The notes beneath the pieces were generated by a model. It had not been told where the DNA came from and searched no databases. It saw only the letters and a list, made by a program, of their open reading frames with translations. The translations under genes and the position numbers were made by a program. From UBA965 sp040396955 (GTDB taxonomy: Bacteria; Chloroflexota; Chloroflexia; Chloroflexales; Roseiflexaceae): a stretch of 64,000 bases of DNA. Of the stretch, positions 32,347 through 41,848 are shown one piece after another (the first letter of the stretch is position 1; each line of letters begins with the position of its first letter). The DNA is taken from the NCBI GenBank assembly GCA_040396955.1, contig JBBAWX010000014.1, positions 20,349 through 84,348 on the forward strand. The letters run 5' to 3'.

Positions 32347-33490
32347 TGGGTAAGTCCATCAATCCGTGGCTTGCGCACACCAAGCACTCCATCAACCCAG
32401 AGGCCGATACTTACCCACACAAGCAAGGCCATTACCATTAGCACAAACACCCGACCAGCCCAGCCACGGCGCCACAATGGGGCAAGCACCGATGCACACC
32501 CAATTGCCAGCAACGGGGCGATGGTGTAGATGTAGCGTACTTGGGCCCGTGTGAGTAGCTCAACCACGAAAAAAACCACTCCCACACCCAGCCAACTCCA
32601 TGCCACTCGCCCCAGCTGTACAAGTGCCACACCGAGCAACAACCCTACCGCAAGCAATGGGAAAGGGGTAAAACCGACCTCGAACGCCGTTATGAGGCGC
32701 GGCCATGTGTTGGTCAAATTTGGGTCAATCAAGGCACTTTGGCTGCTCCCCACGGTGTGCAAAAAAGGAACATAGAGCGGGAGCAACAGGGGAATGAGCA
32801 TTAAAACGGGAAATGTGCGTTGCCACCACGCCGCCTGCCAACGGTCAGATTCACTCAGACGCAATAATGCGTACCAGACGACGGCAACCATCATTTCGCC
32901 GATGTGGGTCAATGCAATACCACCGAGACAGACCGCCGCGATATAGGCACCACGACGATCTTGACGAACAGTCGCATAGGCAACAATGATTGTAAACACG
33001 TGTGCGGTGATTTGTTGCATGAACGACCACCACAACACGGCAGATGAAATCGGCAGCATCAGAGTGAGGATACCGGCCCACATTGCTACTCTGGCGGATC
33101 CAGTGGCGCGACGCACCAACAACCACACGGCAATACCCAGGGCAGTTTCACTGGTGATAATCAGTGCGTGCATGGCCAGATGATGCCCCAAAAACTGGCT
33201 CAACAGATCTGCCACACGGTAGTAGAGCGGGAAAATGATAGAGGTACGCTGACCGAACTCGTAGGGGTGCGCTGCGATGGTCCACATACCGCCCGTCGCA
33301 AACTGGATGACCCGACGCAGGTGAATGAGATAATCGTGCCCGATGAATGGCGGATACATGACACCCCATAACCGCATCAGGTACATGCCCACCACAACCG
33401 CAAGCAGTGGCATTGGGACACGCCCACGTAATCCCCACACCAGCACCGGCGCACAGCTCCATACCAGGGCCGTGCCCATGAGCCAGTCGG
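32343..33490 (-). CDS. Multi-pass membrane protein, 5' end lost in N gap
   Basis: At least 378 residues with about ten hydrophobic segments and short loops; the first luminal loop has PPFIGHDYLIHLRRV, reminiscent of the acidic/His first loop of GT-C glycosyltransferases and YfhO-like polymerising enzymes. The frame stays open to the gap at 33491, so the ATG at 33479 is probably internal. Function is not assignable beyond a likely polytopic glycosyltransferase-like membrane protein. The stop shares CTAG with the convergent nuclease-like gene. Confidence 0.65.
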
Positions 33491-33590
33491 NNNNNNNNNN
33501 NNNNNNNNNNNNNNNNNNNNNNNNNNNNNNNNNNNNNNNNNNNNNNNNNNNNNNNNNNNNNNNNNNNNNNNNNNNNNNNNNNNNNNNNNN
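33491..33590. other. Assembly gap of 100 Ns
   Basis: Exactly 100 Ns, cutting the 3' end of the AttH-like gene and the 5' end of the membrane protein gene. Confidence 0.98.
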
Positions 33591-34735
33591 TACCGGTCAG
33601 CATAACCGGTCATCTCAAGATAGCCGACACCAGTCAGGGGCTGTGCACCCTGACGCCCGTCGACCCGCACCGCACCCTCCCAGTACCGCACTGTGACCTG
33701 TAATTCCTGGTCTGCAAGTGCCGGAGTTACGGTGAATTGCATATCGAGTGGCGCTACCGTGATTTGCCACATCGCCGGATATTGAGCGGCCGTATGCGGA
33801 CTTTGCCAACTCCCCTGTGGCTGGAAGGTGATATCAGCGCTCTGCAGGCGCAGCACTTGGCCATCGGCACGCCGATACGAACCACCACTGTATGGATCAC
33901 TGGTGCCATCACGCCGACGGAGGTGATAAATCATCATATCACTCCCATCTGTGAAATGGAGAGCAAACCAATCCCAGCCAACCTGATCGGCCGCCAATGC
34001 ACTCGTACTCCACTCACGGTCCATCCAACTATTCCCTGTGATGGGCATGATTTCAGTACCGATGCGCAACGTACCGACAGTGGGCATGCGTGTCAGTGAG
34101 TAGTAATACGAAGCATTGCCCACACCAGCCGACTTTTGGCTTAGACCGGCATCGCCCTGTAACACGGGAGTTTGGCTACTATCGAGAGTGAAATCAAGTG
34201 CTACATCGGCGTTGCTGGCCACCACACGCATCGTGCGAACATCGGCATCCTCACTAAAGACCTGCCAATCATCGAGCCAAATCCGCCATGGTGTCTGCTG
34301 AGCACCAGCGATGCCGATGGCCTCACGACTAAATCGTTCGTCAGCAAAAAAACGCTGTCCGCTGATATCACTCACCGCAAGATGCGCCATCCAGGCATAA
34401 TTGGTGGCCCAGGCTGAGGCAAGTACTGGGCGCTCCGCCTGGATGGCCGAACGAAATAGGGTGAACTGGTAGCCGAATTCACGCCCGTCAGCGCTTTGGA
34501 GATTACCGGTGAAATACCACCACTCCACTGCAAAGCCTTCGTGAGCCCCATGATCAGCTGGAAACGTGAATGCACGCGGAGCATCGGCCACCCGGAAACC
34601 ACTCGTATCACGACGGGTCATACTTTCAGCAACCGAAAGTTGTGGCGCGCCCGTGGCCACCGGTCCCCCACAAGCCCCCATGATGACACTCCACACCAAC
34701 AACACGGACAAACGCATTCCTATCGATGGTCGCAT
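33591..34735 (-). CDS. AttH/CrtC-like lipocalin-fold lipoprotein (predicted secreted hydrolase), 3' end in gap
   Basis: About 382 residues are visible before the gap. The signal sequence ends in a lipobox-like MGAC. The motif HEGFAVEWWYFTGNLQSADGR is the hallmark of the AttH/carotenoid 1,2-hydratase (CrtC) family; further marks are GNSWMDREWSTSAL and GWDWFALHFTDGSDMMIYHLR. In AttEFGH loci this protein follows an ABC ATPase and FtsX permease exactly as here, so an envelope transport role fits better than carotenoid metabolism. The start at 34735 has GAGGA five bases upstream; an alternative ATG at 34747 overlaps the permease stop. Confidence 0.85.
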
Positions 34736-34743
34736 GGCATTCC

Positions 34744-37278
34744 TCATTCTTCACGCAGAGCAAACGCCGGTGGCACCCGTGCAATGCGCCAGGCGGGTAA
34801 CACGCCGGCCAAAAGAGCAGCCAGCAAGGCCGTAATAACTGCCTGCCCGTAGATGGCGGGTTGCCAGGCAAATTGCAACGTCCACCCAAAGGAAATACGG
34901 TTGATGACAAATATGAGCGCCAGGGCCATGAACGTCCCAAGTGGGATGGCAATGACACCAGCCACCAATCCCATGAGTCCGGTTTCACTGAGTACCAACT
35001 GCCAAAGTTGGCGCGGATCGAGGCCGATGGCGCGGAGCATGCCGAACTCACGGAGTCGTTCTAGCTGCATGGCGGTCAAGGCTGCCAGAATACCAACAAA
35101 GGCCACAATGGTGGCAAGGAGCTGGAGCACGTTGGTCACTGCAAATGTGCGATCGAGGATGGCTACCGAGCTTTCACGCAGTGTGCGATTAGAACGCACC
35201 ATCAGGGCTAGCCCTGGGAATTGCTCACGAATCTGCGTTACCATGATTTCACTATCGACCTGGGGCTCCACATACACTCCCAATGAGGACAGCGTCACAT
35301 CATCGAAAAACTGGCGATACCGCTCAAGCGGCATCATGACCACTCCAAGCTCAGTCCCATAATCATAAAAGACTCCCGCAATGGGGAAGGCCACGTCGCC
35401 GCGGTCGGTTTGTAACGTGAGCGTATCACCGACACCTAGGTTGCGTTTGAGGGCTAACGGCTCAGAAATAATAATTGCGTCGTTGGCGAAGGCCGGCCAA
35501 ATCCGTGCAGGGTCGCCCTCGGCCCACAAAAACGTGGCATGATCCGCTGCAGAAACGTCGAGCGCAATCTGCAAGATGGGCGTTGATTCTGTCTCTAGCA
35601 ACACACTCCGGTATCGGCGTACCCGCTCGACGCCAGGTAGTTCTGCCACACGTTCTGCCACCCCGGCCGGCAACGGGGTATCGAGACGATTCGCTGTAAT
35701 CGAAGGTGCCGAAACAAACACATCGGCGCGAATGGTCGTGGTCAACCAATCAACGACCGTCACGCGAAAGCTGGACACCATCAAACCGACCGCAATCGTG
35801 ACCGCCACCGCAATCATCAAGGCGGCAATGGCGACACCGGTACGACTCAGGGATGTCACCACATCACGTACCGCCATCCCTGCAATCAGGCCGAACCCAC
35901 GGACTGCGAGCGGACGCAGTAGCGCCATCAACCAGACAGTGGCGATGGGTGTCACCAGCGCTGCTCCGAGGGTAAGAGCCAACAACCCGGCATAACTAAA
36001 AAGGATGTTGGGGATGGCCCACATGATGACTCCCCCGAGCAACATCAAGACCATACCAAAGCCACCCAACCAAGGAATAATCTGGCGGGTACGTTCTTCG
36101 TAGGAAGAACGACGCAACACGGTGCGGGGTGGTGTCTGTGCTGCCTCCCAGGTGGGAATGGCAAGTGCCACTAGTGATGCCAACAATCCCAGCCCCACCC
36201 CTTTCAGAATGGGAGCCGCAGTTACCTGCACTGACGTCACCGCTACCACGAAGTAAATGTCGTTGATGGTGCGGGCTACGAGCCCAAGTAACAGCTGAGC
36301 AAGCCCAATACCGACACCAATACCGACCGCAGTCCCCACCACTCCAATCACGACCCCTTCGACGAGCATTAGTATGGCGACTTCGCGCTGTGAAACACCA
36401 ATACAGCGCAAAATCCCCAGTAGTCCGCGCCGTTGCACGACCGAAAACGTCATCGTGTTGTAAATCAAAAACATGCCCACGACGAGTGCCAATAAACTGA
36501 GCGCCGTCAAGTTGATTTCGAATGATTTGGTCATCTCGGTCGTACTTTGTGCCCGCTGTTGTGGAGTTACCATGCGCACACCGGCTGGCAGAGTGGCCGC
36601 AATCTGTGATCGTTGCGTGGCATCACTGACGATGAGGTCGATGCGATCGAGGCGCCCCTCCTTGCCCAACCACACCTGTGCAATCGCAATATCGGTGATG
36701 AGCAGATCTCCGAGCGCCTGACTAACCCCGGTACTCGCCGGATCAAGAATACCGACGAGTCGCAATGTGTGCGGCGCACCCCCAATCAGTACCGGCAAAG
36801 CATCGCCGACACGCAACCCCAGGGCCTCAGCCGTCGTACGACTCACGATGACCGCGTTCGGGTCACTGAGCAGCCCAATTAAGGCACTGTCGAACCCGGT
36901 GCCAGCCGGTAACACTTCGGGGCGGAACGGTCCCTCGCTGAACGGATCAATGCCAAGAATTTGCAACGTGCGCGTTGGTGTTCCGACGGTAGTCGCATAC
37001 CCCTCGACAATGGGGGCACTACGACGCACACCACTCCGCACCCGTACATCGGTGAAGACCTGCTCCGGAATGCCACTCGGGCCGCCCACGAGTTGATCGG
37101 TGGCCTGACCCGTCACCGTTGCTGTCGACAGCAAAAACGCACGTCGTGCGCTATCGTTGGCCAGATCAATGGCAATCACGACCGCTACCCCCATGGCCAC
37201 TCCGATGATTGCCAACAGGGCTTGCCACGGACGCCGCAGCGGCCACCGTAGCGTACTCAGCCACAAGGTGCGGTTCAT
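34744..37278 (-). CDS. FtsX-like ABC transporter permease (AttF/AttG-like)
   Basis: 844 residues, MacB/LolC-like. An N-terminal helix (WQALLAIIGVAMGVAVVIAI) is followed by a large extracytoplasmic domain (about 40-260), a first FtsX domain near 260-390 (LTALSLLALVVGMFLIYNTM, RRGLLGILRCIGVSQREVAI), further helices, a second extracytoplasmic domain, and a second FtsX domain near 715-840 (LREFGMLRAIGLDPRQLW). The duplicated layout allows one chain to form the whole membrane part. The start overlaps the ATPase stop by four bases (ATGA). It probably handles lipids or lipoproteins, by family analogy. Confidence 0.92.
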   Translation of the reverse strand: MNRTLWLSTLRWPLRRPWQALLAIIGVAMGVAVVIAIDLANDSARRAFLLSTATVTGQATDQLVGGPSGIPEQVFTDVRVRSGVRRSAPIVEGYATTVGTPTRTLQILGIDPFSEGPFRPEVLPAGTGFDSALIGLLSDPNAVIVSRTTAEALGLRVGDALPVLIGGAPHTLRLVGILDPASTGVSQALGDLLITDIAIAQVWLGKEGRLDRIDLIVSDATQRSQIAATLPAGVRMVTPQQRAQSTTEMTKSFEINLTALSLLALVVGMFLIYNTMTFSVVQRRGLLGILRCIGVSQREVAILMLVEGVVIGVVGTAVGIGVGIGLAQLLLGLVARTINDIYFVVAVTSVQVTAAPILKGVGLGLLASLVALAIPTWEAAQTPPRTVLRRSSYEERTRQIIPWLGGFGMVLMLLGGVIMWAIPNILFSYAGLLALTLGAALVTPIATVWLMALLRPLAVRGFGLIAGMAVRDVVTSLSRTGVAIAALMIAVAVTIAVGLMVSSFRVTVVDWLTTTIRADVFVSAPSITANRLDTPLPAGVAERVAELPGVERVRRYRSVLLETESTPILQIALDVSAADHATFLWAEGDPARIWPAFANDAIIISEPLALKRNLGVGDTLTLQTDRGDVAFPIAGVFYDYGTELGVVMMPLERYRQFFDDVTLSSLGVYVEPQVDSEIMVTQIREQFPGLALMVRSNRTLRESSVAILDRTFAVTNVLQLLATIVAFVGILAALTAMQLERLREFGMLRAIGLDPRQLWQLVLSETGLMGLVAGVIAIPLGTFMALALIFVINRISFGWTLQFAWQPAIYGQAVITALLAALLAGVLPAWRIARVPPAFALREE

Positions 37279-37976
37279 ACGCCGACCTCGTGTTGCCCAG
37301 GTTCGTCAAGTAAATGCCCGGCTTGGATGCGCACAATGCGGTCGGCACTCTGAGCCACCTCCCGGCTATGGGTGACCATCAACAGGGCCCGTCCACGGGC
37401 ACCGGTCAGACGAGTCAGCAACTCGAGCACATGATTCCCGGTTTCCACATCCAAATTACCGGTCGGCTCATCGGCAAGCACCAACAACGGATCGTGTACC
37501 AACGCACGAGCGACGGCTACCCGCTGCTGCTCACCACCCGACAAACGATCGGGCGCGGTTTGGGCACGGTCAGCAAGACCGACCTCAGCAAGTAACTCCA
37601 TGGCACGCCGGTGCGCACTCTGCCCCACAATGCCGTTGAGTTCGAGTGGAAGCAGGACATTTTCGAGTACCGACAACGTAGGCACTAAATTGAAAAATTG
37701 GAAGATGAAACCGATTGAGGTGCGTCGAAATCGGGTGCGCTCTTGCTCGCCGAGTCGGCCAATTTCTTTCCCACCCACCCATACTTCACCACCATTGGCG
37801 AAATCGATGCCGCTGATGATGTTGAGCAACGAACTCTTGCCAGAACCACTCTTGCCGACCAAAGCGACACGCTCGGCAACACCAATACGCATATTGACGC
37901 CGTGCAACACGTGCCGGCGTATCTCACCCTCGTCGTACCACTTGTGAATATTGGTAAGCTCTACGCTTGCATTCAT
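37275..37976 (-). CDS. LolD/MacB-type ABC transporter ATP-binding protein
   Basis: 233 residues. Walker A GKSGSGKSSLLN, Q-loop FIFQFFNLVPTLSVLENV, signature LSGGEQQRVAVARAL, Walker B LLVLADEPTGNLD and H-loop MVTHS. The 'DEPTGNLD' form is typical of LolD/FtsE/MacB ATPases partnered with FtsX permeases. First gene of the ATPase-permease-AttH operon; TGAGGA lies before the ATG. It powers mechanotransmission across the membrane rather than classic import, by family knowledge. Confidence 0.95.
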   Translation of the reverse strand: MNASVELTNIHKWYDEGEIRRHVLHGVNMRIGVAERVALVGKSGSGKSSLLNIISGIDFANGGEVWVGGKEIGRLGEQERTRFRRTSIGFIFQFFNLVPTLSVLENVLLPLELNGIVGQSAHRRAMELLAEVGLADRAQTAPDRLSGGEQQRVAVARALVHDPLLVLADEPTGNLDVETGNHVLELLTRLTGARGRALLMVTHSREVAQSADRIVRIQAGHLLDEPGQHEVGV

Positions 37977-38046
37977 GATGTATCCTCACCGTGCTATCCA
38001 TTTCAGCATACCATTGTTTGCGAAAAGATTCACAGAGCAAGAGATG

Positions 38047-38077
38047 AGAAAACGCTCACCGTCCCCAACGATGAGCG
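38047..38077 (-). terminator. Terminator after the VanW gene
   Basis: On the minus strand CGCTCA and TGAGCG arms enclose a 13-base loop, followed by TTTTCTC, about 25 bases past the VanW stop codon. Confidence 0.6.
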
Positions 38078-38101
38078 CATTCATGACACAAGGATTCACA
38101 A

Positions 38102-39514
38102 TCAGCGAAGCCGCACTCCGGCAGGTGGACTCACTCCCGGCCCGTAGAGCACGTAGTCATACCACGGTGCATAACTGGTACGGTAATCATCACTGCGCAT
38201 CACACTGCCATCGGCGGCGAGGACGGTGCGCTGATAACTGACCCGCATGCCACCTCGGCCGGTGACAAGCTGACGGGTGGTGCCACTCGCCAACGTGCGA
38301 TCATACTGCCAGATGGCCGTGTAGGGACGAGTCACGTTGGAGATAAACGGGCCAGCATACTGCACGGTGCGTCCATCGGGCACACCCCAAAGCTCCACAG
38401 TGAAACGTAGATCGTCGGGCTCGTTGCGCACCACTAGCATCAATGGTGCAGTGGTATCGTTGATGAAGCGAAAATCGACCGACGGCGACATGACTGCCGC
38501 ATCAAACCCGGGAATATCTTCGTACGTGGTCACCACATAGGTGTGTGGAACCCGCTCAGTAATGGGGAAACCGCCGTTGGAGGCCGACCGGAACACCGTG
38601 GTAGAAACTTGGCAAATCCCACCGCCTATCACGGTCGACAACTGCCCACCAATGATGCCGTAGCCCTCAACAAAATCAGTATCGATGAAATTACTACTCT
38701 CAAGAAACGAAAATTCCGCGCCTGCTGGGATTAAAGTGCCATCGATCATCGCTCCTGCACGCCCAATATTGGTACGTTTGGCCCAGCCAGCACCACGGTA
38801 CGACGTCGTCGCCGACGCAAGCCGTTGCAAACCGGGAAGTGGTTGCATCAATGGTTGTAGATCAGGGCGATCCGCCAACAACTCACGCCCCAGATGACCG
38901 AGCGTAATGACGACCTGGTTGCCCGCCAGACGCGCTTCCATGCGGGCACGTTCGAAGTACTGCACACGCAACACGGTGCCATCGATTTCTTGATAGAACT
39001 CTTCAGACAACGGGTACCCGAATATGGGCAATCCGCCATGGGCCATCCAGTACGCGCCAAATTCCCCCTTCAAGGAGTGTTGCGTGGCACCAAAATACTG
39101 GGCACCTGCGGTCATAGCAGATTCAGCAATCCCAACAAAAGGTGGATTGGCACGAGCGTCTGGACTCAGTTGATCGACAAATACGGCACCGAGGCGTCCC
39201 AACGTGACGCGGCTCTGTTCGTCATGACCAATGGGCACCTCGAAGCGCGCGCGTTCGAAGTACTGCACCCGTAAACCACCATCGGAGAAGATGGGCGTAA
39301 GTGGCAACCCAAAGATTTCCACACCGCCGTTTTGTTCGTAGTAGAGGCGAAAGGTGCCGTGTACGTATTGTCCTGTCTCACTGACGTAGAGTACCCCATT
39401 TTGTGGTTCATCGGCAGTCACCGTGGTGGCAACGGCATGGGGCACTACACGCGGGTTGGCCACAGCCGCAGTTAACACGAAAAGGGCCCATAGCCACATT
39501 AGTAGACGTTTCAT
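38102..39514 (-). CDS. Secreted VanW family protein with duplicated N-terminal repeats
   Basis: 470 residues with an N-terminal signal peptide. Two repeats of about 85 residues follow, each with a short G-L/Y-P-L motif (FGLPLTPIF, FGYPLSEEF) and ending LRVQYFERAR(F/M)E, similar to LGFP-like surface repeats. The VanW domain starts near residue 240: TNIGRAGAMIDGTLIPAGAEFSF split across motifs, GYGIIGGQLSTVIGGGICQVSTTVFRSA and the cysteine in GGGICQVST, which is invariant in the family. VanW is linked to vancomycin clusters but its function is unknown. A full AGGAGGTGA site precedes the ATG. Confidence 0.9.
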   Translation of the reverse strand: MKRLLMWLWALFVLTAAVANPRVVPHAVATTVTADEPQNGVLYVSETGQYVHGTFRLYYEQNGGVEIFGLPLTPIFSDGGLRVQYFERARFEVPIGHDEQSRVTLGRLGAVFVDQLSPDARANPPFVGIAESAMTAGAQYFGATQHSLKGEFGAYWMAHGGLPIFGYPLSEEFYQEIDGTVLRVQYFERARMEARLAGNQVVITLGHLGRELLADRPDLQPLMQPLPGLQRLASATTSYRGAGWAKRTNIGRAGAMIDGTLIPAGAEFSFLESSNFIDTDFVEGYGIIGGQLSTVIGGGICQVSTTVFRSASNGGFPITERVPHTYVVTTYEDIPGFDAAVMSPSVDFRFINDTTAPLMLVVRNEPDDLRFTVELWGVPDGRTVQYAGPFISNVTRPYTAIWQYDRTLASGTTRQLVTGRGGMRVSYQRTVLAADGSVMRSDDYRTSYAPWYDYVLYGPGVSPPAGVRLR

Positions 39515-39737
39515 ACGTCACCTCCTACAACCATTCGAGTTTGGGGGGTGTACGCTGTAATCGGCATACATGTGGCATGTTGAACCCACCTCCCCAGGTG
39601 TTCAACGGCTCACATGCATGCATGCAATGACACTAGTACGACGATCCATCACTGACTTGGTTCCACAATTCCATAACAAGAGTATAATCTAGAAAGCACC
39701 CGTTGTGTTTGTAATTTTTCACAAAGGCAGTTTCCGT

Positions 39738-40499
39738 ATGCACAAACCGAGTATTGGTATTGCAGTATCACACTACCCTGTGGGGAATTGGTCCCCCCCC
39801 ATTGTGGGACACCGATTAGCCTACATTGATGCGGTGTTAGCTGCTGGCGGCGTCCCCCTGTTATTGCCGCCGGTCACCGCCGAGCATCACGCCGTCCTTG
39901 ATGCCTACTACGACCATCTCGACGGGCTCATGATTCCGGGAGGTGGCGACATCGACCCAAGTTTGTACGGGGCTGAGCGGCACCCAAAGACCGACAACAT
40001 TATTGCGGCGCGTGACTACAGTGAGCTATACCTCGTACGCAAAGCCGTTGCCGACGGCAAGCCAGTACTCGGGATTTGTCGGGGCATTCAGATTATCAAC
40101 GTGGCGTTGGGGGGGACCCTCATTCAAGACATCCCCGATGCCACCGGTGCACAGGCCCACAATGAATCGGCCACCCGCGAGAATTGGCAGCACATGGCGC
40201 ACCCCATGCATCTCGATGCTGATTCGCAGTTGGCCCGCATGCTCGGCACCGACGTTATCCCGGTGAATTCACTGCATCACCAAGCGCTCGATGTGATTGG
40301 TAGCGGATTGCGGGTGGTCGCTCGCTCAGACGACGGCATTGTAGAGGCCATCGAAGGAAGTGCCCACAATTTCATCGTGGCAGTGCAATGCCACCCTGAG
40401 ACGTTGCAATCCACTGCAGACCCTCGCTGGCAAGGGATGTTCCAGGCGTTTGTGGAGCGCGCCAGTGCCTATGCCGCACAGCAAAGCCTACGCAAGTAA
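39738..40499 (+). CDS. Class I glutamine amidotransferase-like hydrolase (peptidase C26)
   Basis: 253 residues. PuuD-like gamma-glutamyl-gamma-aminobutyrate hydrolase family: nucleophile cysteine in VLGICRGIQIINVALGG, histidine and glutamate in VAVQCHPETLQ, and the substrate loop LMIPGGGDIDPSLYG. Such enzymes cleave gamma-glutamyl amides in polyamine catabolism or related compounds. The ATG at 39738 has AAAGGC upstream; a longer frame start at 39705 lacks a site. It is followed by a GyrI-like gene and a paralogous C26 hydrolase at 41020. Confidence 0.9.
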   Translation: MHKPSIGIAVSHYPVGNWSPPIVGHRLAYIDAVLAAGGVPLLLPPVTAEHHAVLDAYYDHLDGLMIPGGGDIDPSLYGAERHPKTDNIIAARDYSELYLVRKAVADGKPVLGICRGIQIINVALGGTLIQDIPDATGAQAHNESATRENWQHMAHPMHLDADSQLARMLGTDVIPVNSLHHQALDVIGSGLRVVARSDDGIVEAIEGSAHNFIVAVQCHPETLQSTADPRWQGMFQAFVERASAYAAQQSLRK

Positions 40500-40508
40500 C
40501 GCATCGCC

Positions 40509-40970
40509 ATGAACAACGGTATTCACGTCATTTCGTTGCCTGCGTTCACGCTCACCGGCAAACAGCTCCTCGCCACCCCCATGTCGCCGACCATCATGCA
40601 ACTGTGGGGTAGCTTCGCAGGAGAGATGCCCCGTATTCACGGGCGCACAGAACCGCATATCGCCTATGGAGGGATGCGCAACTACGACGTAGGAACACAG
40701 ACCTTCGAGTACATGGCAGGGGTAGCCGTACGTGCGGATGCAACACCACTCAGCGGGCATCAATGCTGGCACGTACCGGCATCGAGCTATGCGATGAGTC
40801 GCGCTTGTATTGCGACCATTGGCCAAGTGATGGATGAGATCCACCAGTGGATTCACGCATCCGCATATGTGCACAGTGCGGAGCCGTCATTCGAACGCTA
40901 TGGTACGGACTTCCGTGGTGGCGTCCACGACCCTATCGACATTCTTGTGGCCGTGAAATCACAGGTCTAG
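40509..40970 (+). CDS. GyrI-like/AraC effector-binding domain protein
   Basis: 153 residues, no DNA-binding domain. The whole protein is one SHS2-type effector-binding domain: VISLPAFTLTGKQLL, a LWGSFAGEMPRI helix, FEYMAGVAV, HVPASSYAMSRACIATIG (the P-x-x-x-Y element) and a C-terminal FERYGTDF. Stand-alone domains of this kind bind hydrophobic or cationic small molecules and some act as cyclopropanoid cyclase/hydrolases. Located between two C26 hydrolases, so it may sense or sequester their substrate or product; that is inference. Confidence 0.82.
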   Translation: MNNGIHVISLPAFTLTGKQLLATPMSPTIMQLWGSFAGEMPRIHGRTEPHIAYGGMRNYDVGTQTFEYMAGVAVRADATPLSGHQCWHVPASSYAMSRACIATIGQVMDEIHQWIHASAYVHSAEPSFERYGTDFRGGVHDPIDILVAVKSQV

Positions 40971-41019
40971 CCAGCCAGATTTTCATTCCTTTTTACAGCA
41001 CCACAGAGGAGCACACATC

Positions 41020-41754
41020 ATGACCAAACGACCTGTCATCGGCATTCCATGCACCCACTCACGCGACGATTGGGGCACCACCGCCTCTGGCAACTCCAAC
41101 ACCTACCTCAAAGCCATCGAGCAAGCAGGTGGTGTCCCGTTGTTGCTACCCCTATCAGAGAGTCAGGTCATGCTTGACCAACTCTACGATTTAATTGATG
41201 GGCTTTTGTTGGCCGGTGGAGTTGACATCAACCCGGACCAATACGGTCACGCACACCACCCGGAGCTCGGCGAGACCAGCCCGTTACAAGACCACAGCGA
41301 GATCTACCTGACACGCAAAGCCTTCCAAGACGGCAAACCGGTGCTGGGGATTTGTCGTGGGCACCAGATGCTCAACGTGGCGCTTGGTGGCACTCTCTAC
41401 CAAGACATCCCGAGCGAGATTCCAGGTGCCCTCGATCATAGTTTTTCGGCGAAAGCCAAGGATGGCTCAGTGTTGGCACACGACATCCAAATAAACGAAG
41501 AGAGCTGGTTGGCCGAGGTGCTTGAACAGACCATCATCAAAACGAACACCATGCATCATCAGGCGGTCCGCGATATCGCGCCGGGGTTCAAGGTGGTTGG
41601 CACGAGTAGCGATGGTGTGGTCGAAGTCATCCAATCCGAGGGTGAGCATTTCGCCGTGGGTATTCAGTCGCACCCCGAAGAACTCTGGAACACGACCGAA
41701 CCACGCTGGCAACGTCTCTTTGCGGCCTACGTGGCCGAGGTCGCTAAAGCCTAA
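41020..41754 (+). CDS. Class I glutamine amidotransferase-like hydrolase (peptidase C26), second copy
   Basis: 244 residues. Same family as the protein at 39738: nucleophile in VLGICRGHQMLNVALGG, FAVGIQSHPEELW with the catalytic histidine and glutamate, and LLLAGGVDINPDQYG. The 'CRGHQ' form is the more usual one; the first copy has CRGIQ. GAGGAG lies upstream of the ATG. It closes the three-gene group and is followed by a perfect 15-bp hairpin. The two copies are diverged rather than recent duplicates. Confidence 0.92.
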   Translation: MTKRPVIGIPCTHSRDDWGTTASGNSNTYLKAIEQAGGVPLLLPLSESQVMLDQLYDLIDGLLLAGGVDINPDQYGHAHHPELGETSPLQDHSEIYLTRKAFQDGKPVLGICRGHQMLNVALGGTLYQDIPSEIPGALDHSFSAKAKDGSVLAHDIQINEESWLAEVLEQTIIKTNTMHHQAVRDIAPGFKVVGTSSDGVVEVIQSEGEHFAVGIQSHPEELWNTTEPRWQRLFAAYVAEVAKA

Positions 41755-41785
41755 ACCGCACCATCATACATCCCTGCGCAACCCG

Positions 41786-41819
41786 ACATGCCCTCCGTGC
41801 CGAAGCACGGAGGGCATGT
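41786..41819. terminator. Terminator between the C26 hydrolase and thioredoxin-like genes
   Basis: Perfect 15-base arms (ACATGCCCTCCGTGC with its complement) around a CGAA tetraloop, between convergent genes. No strong T run. Confidence 0.8.
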
Positions 41820-41848
41820 GCATGGTACAGGGTAGCCAAGCGAGGGTG

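Noticed and set aside
39580..39625. Repeated CATGCATGCATG-like palindrome upstream of the C26 hydrolase
   Set aside because: Short simple repeat with no fixed relation to a promoter; not enough to call an operator.
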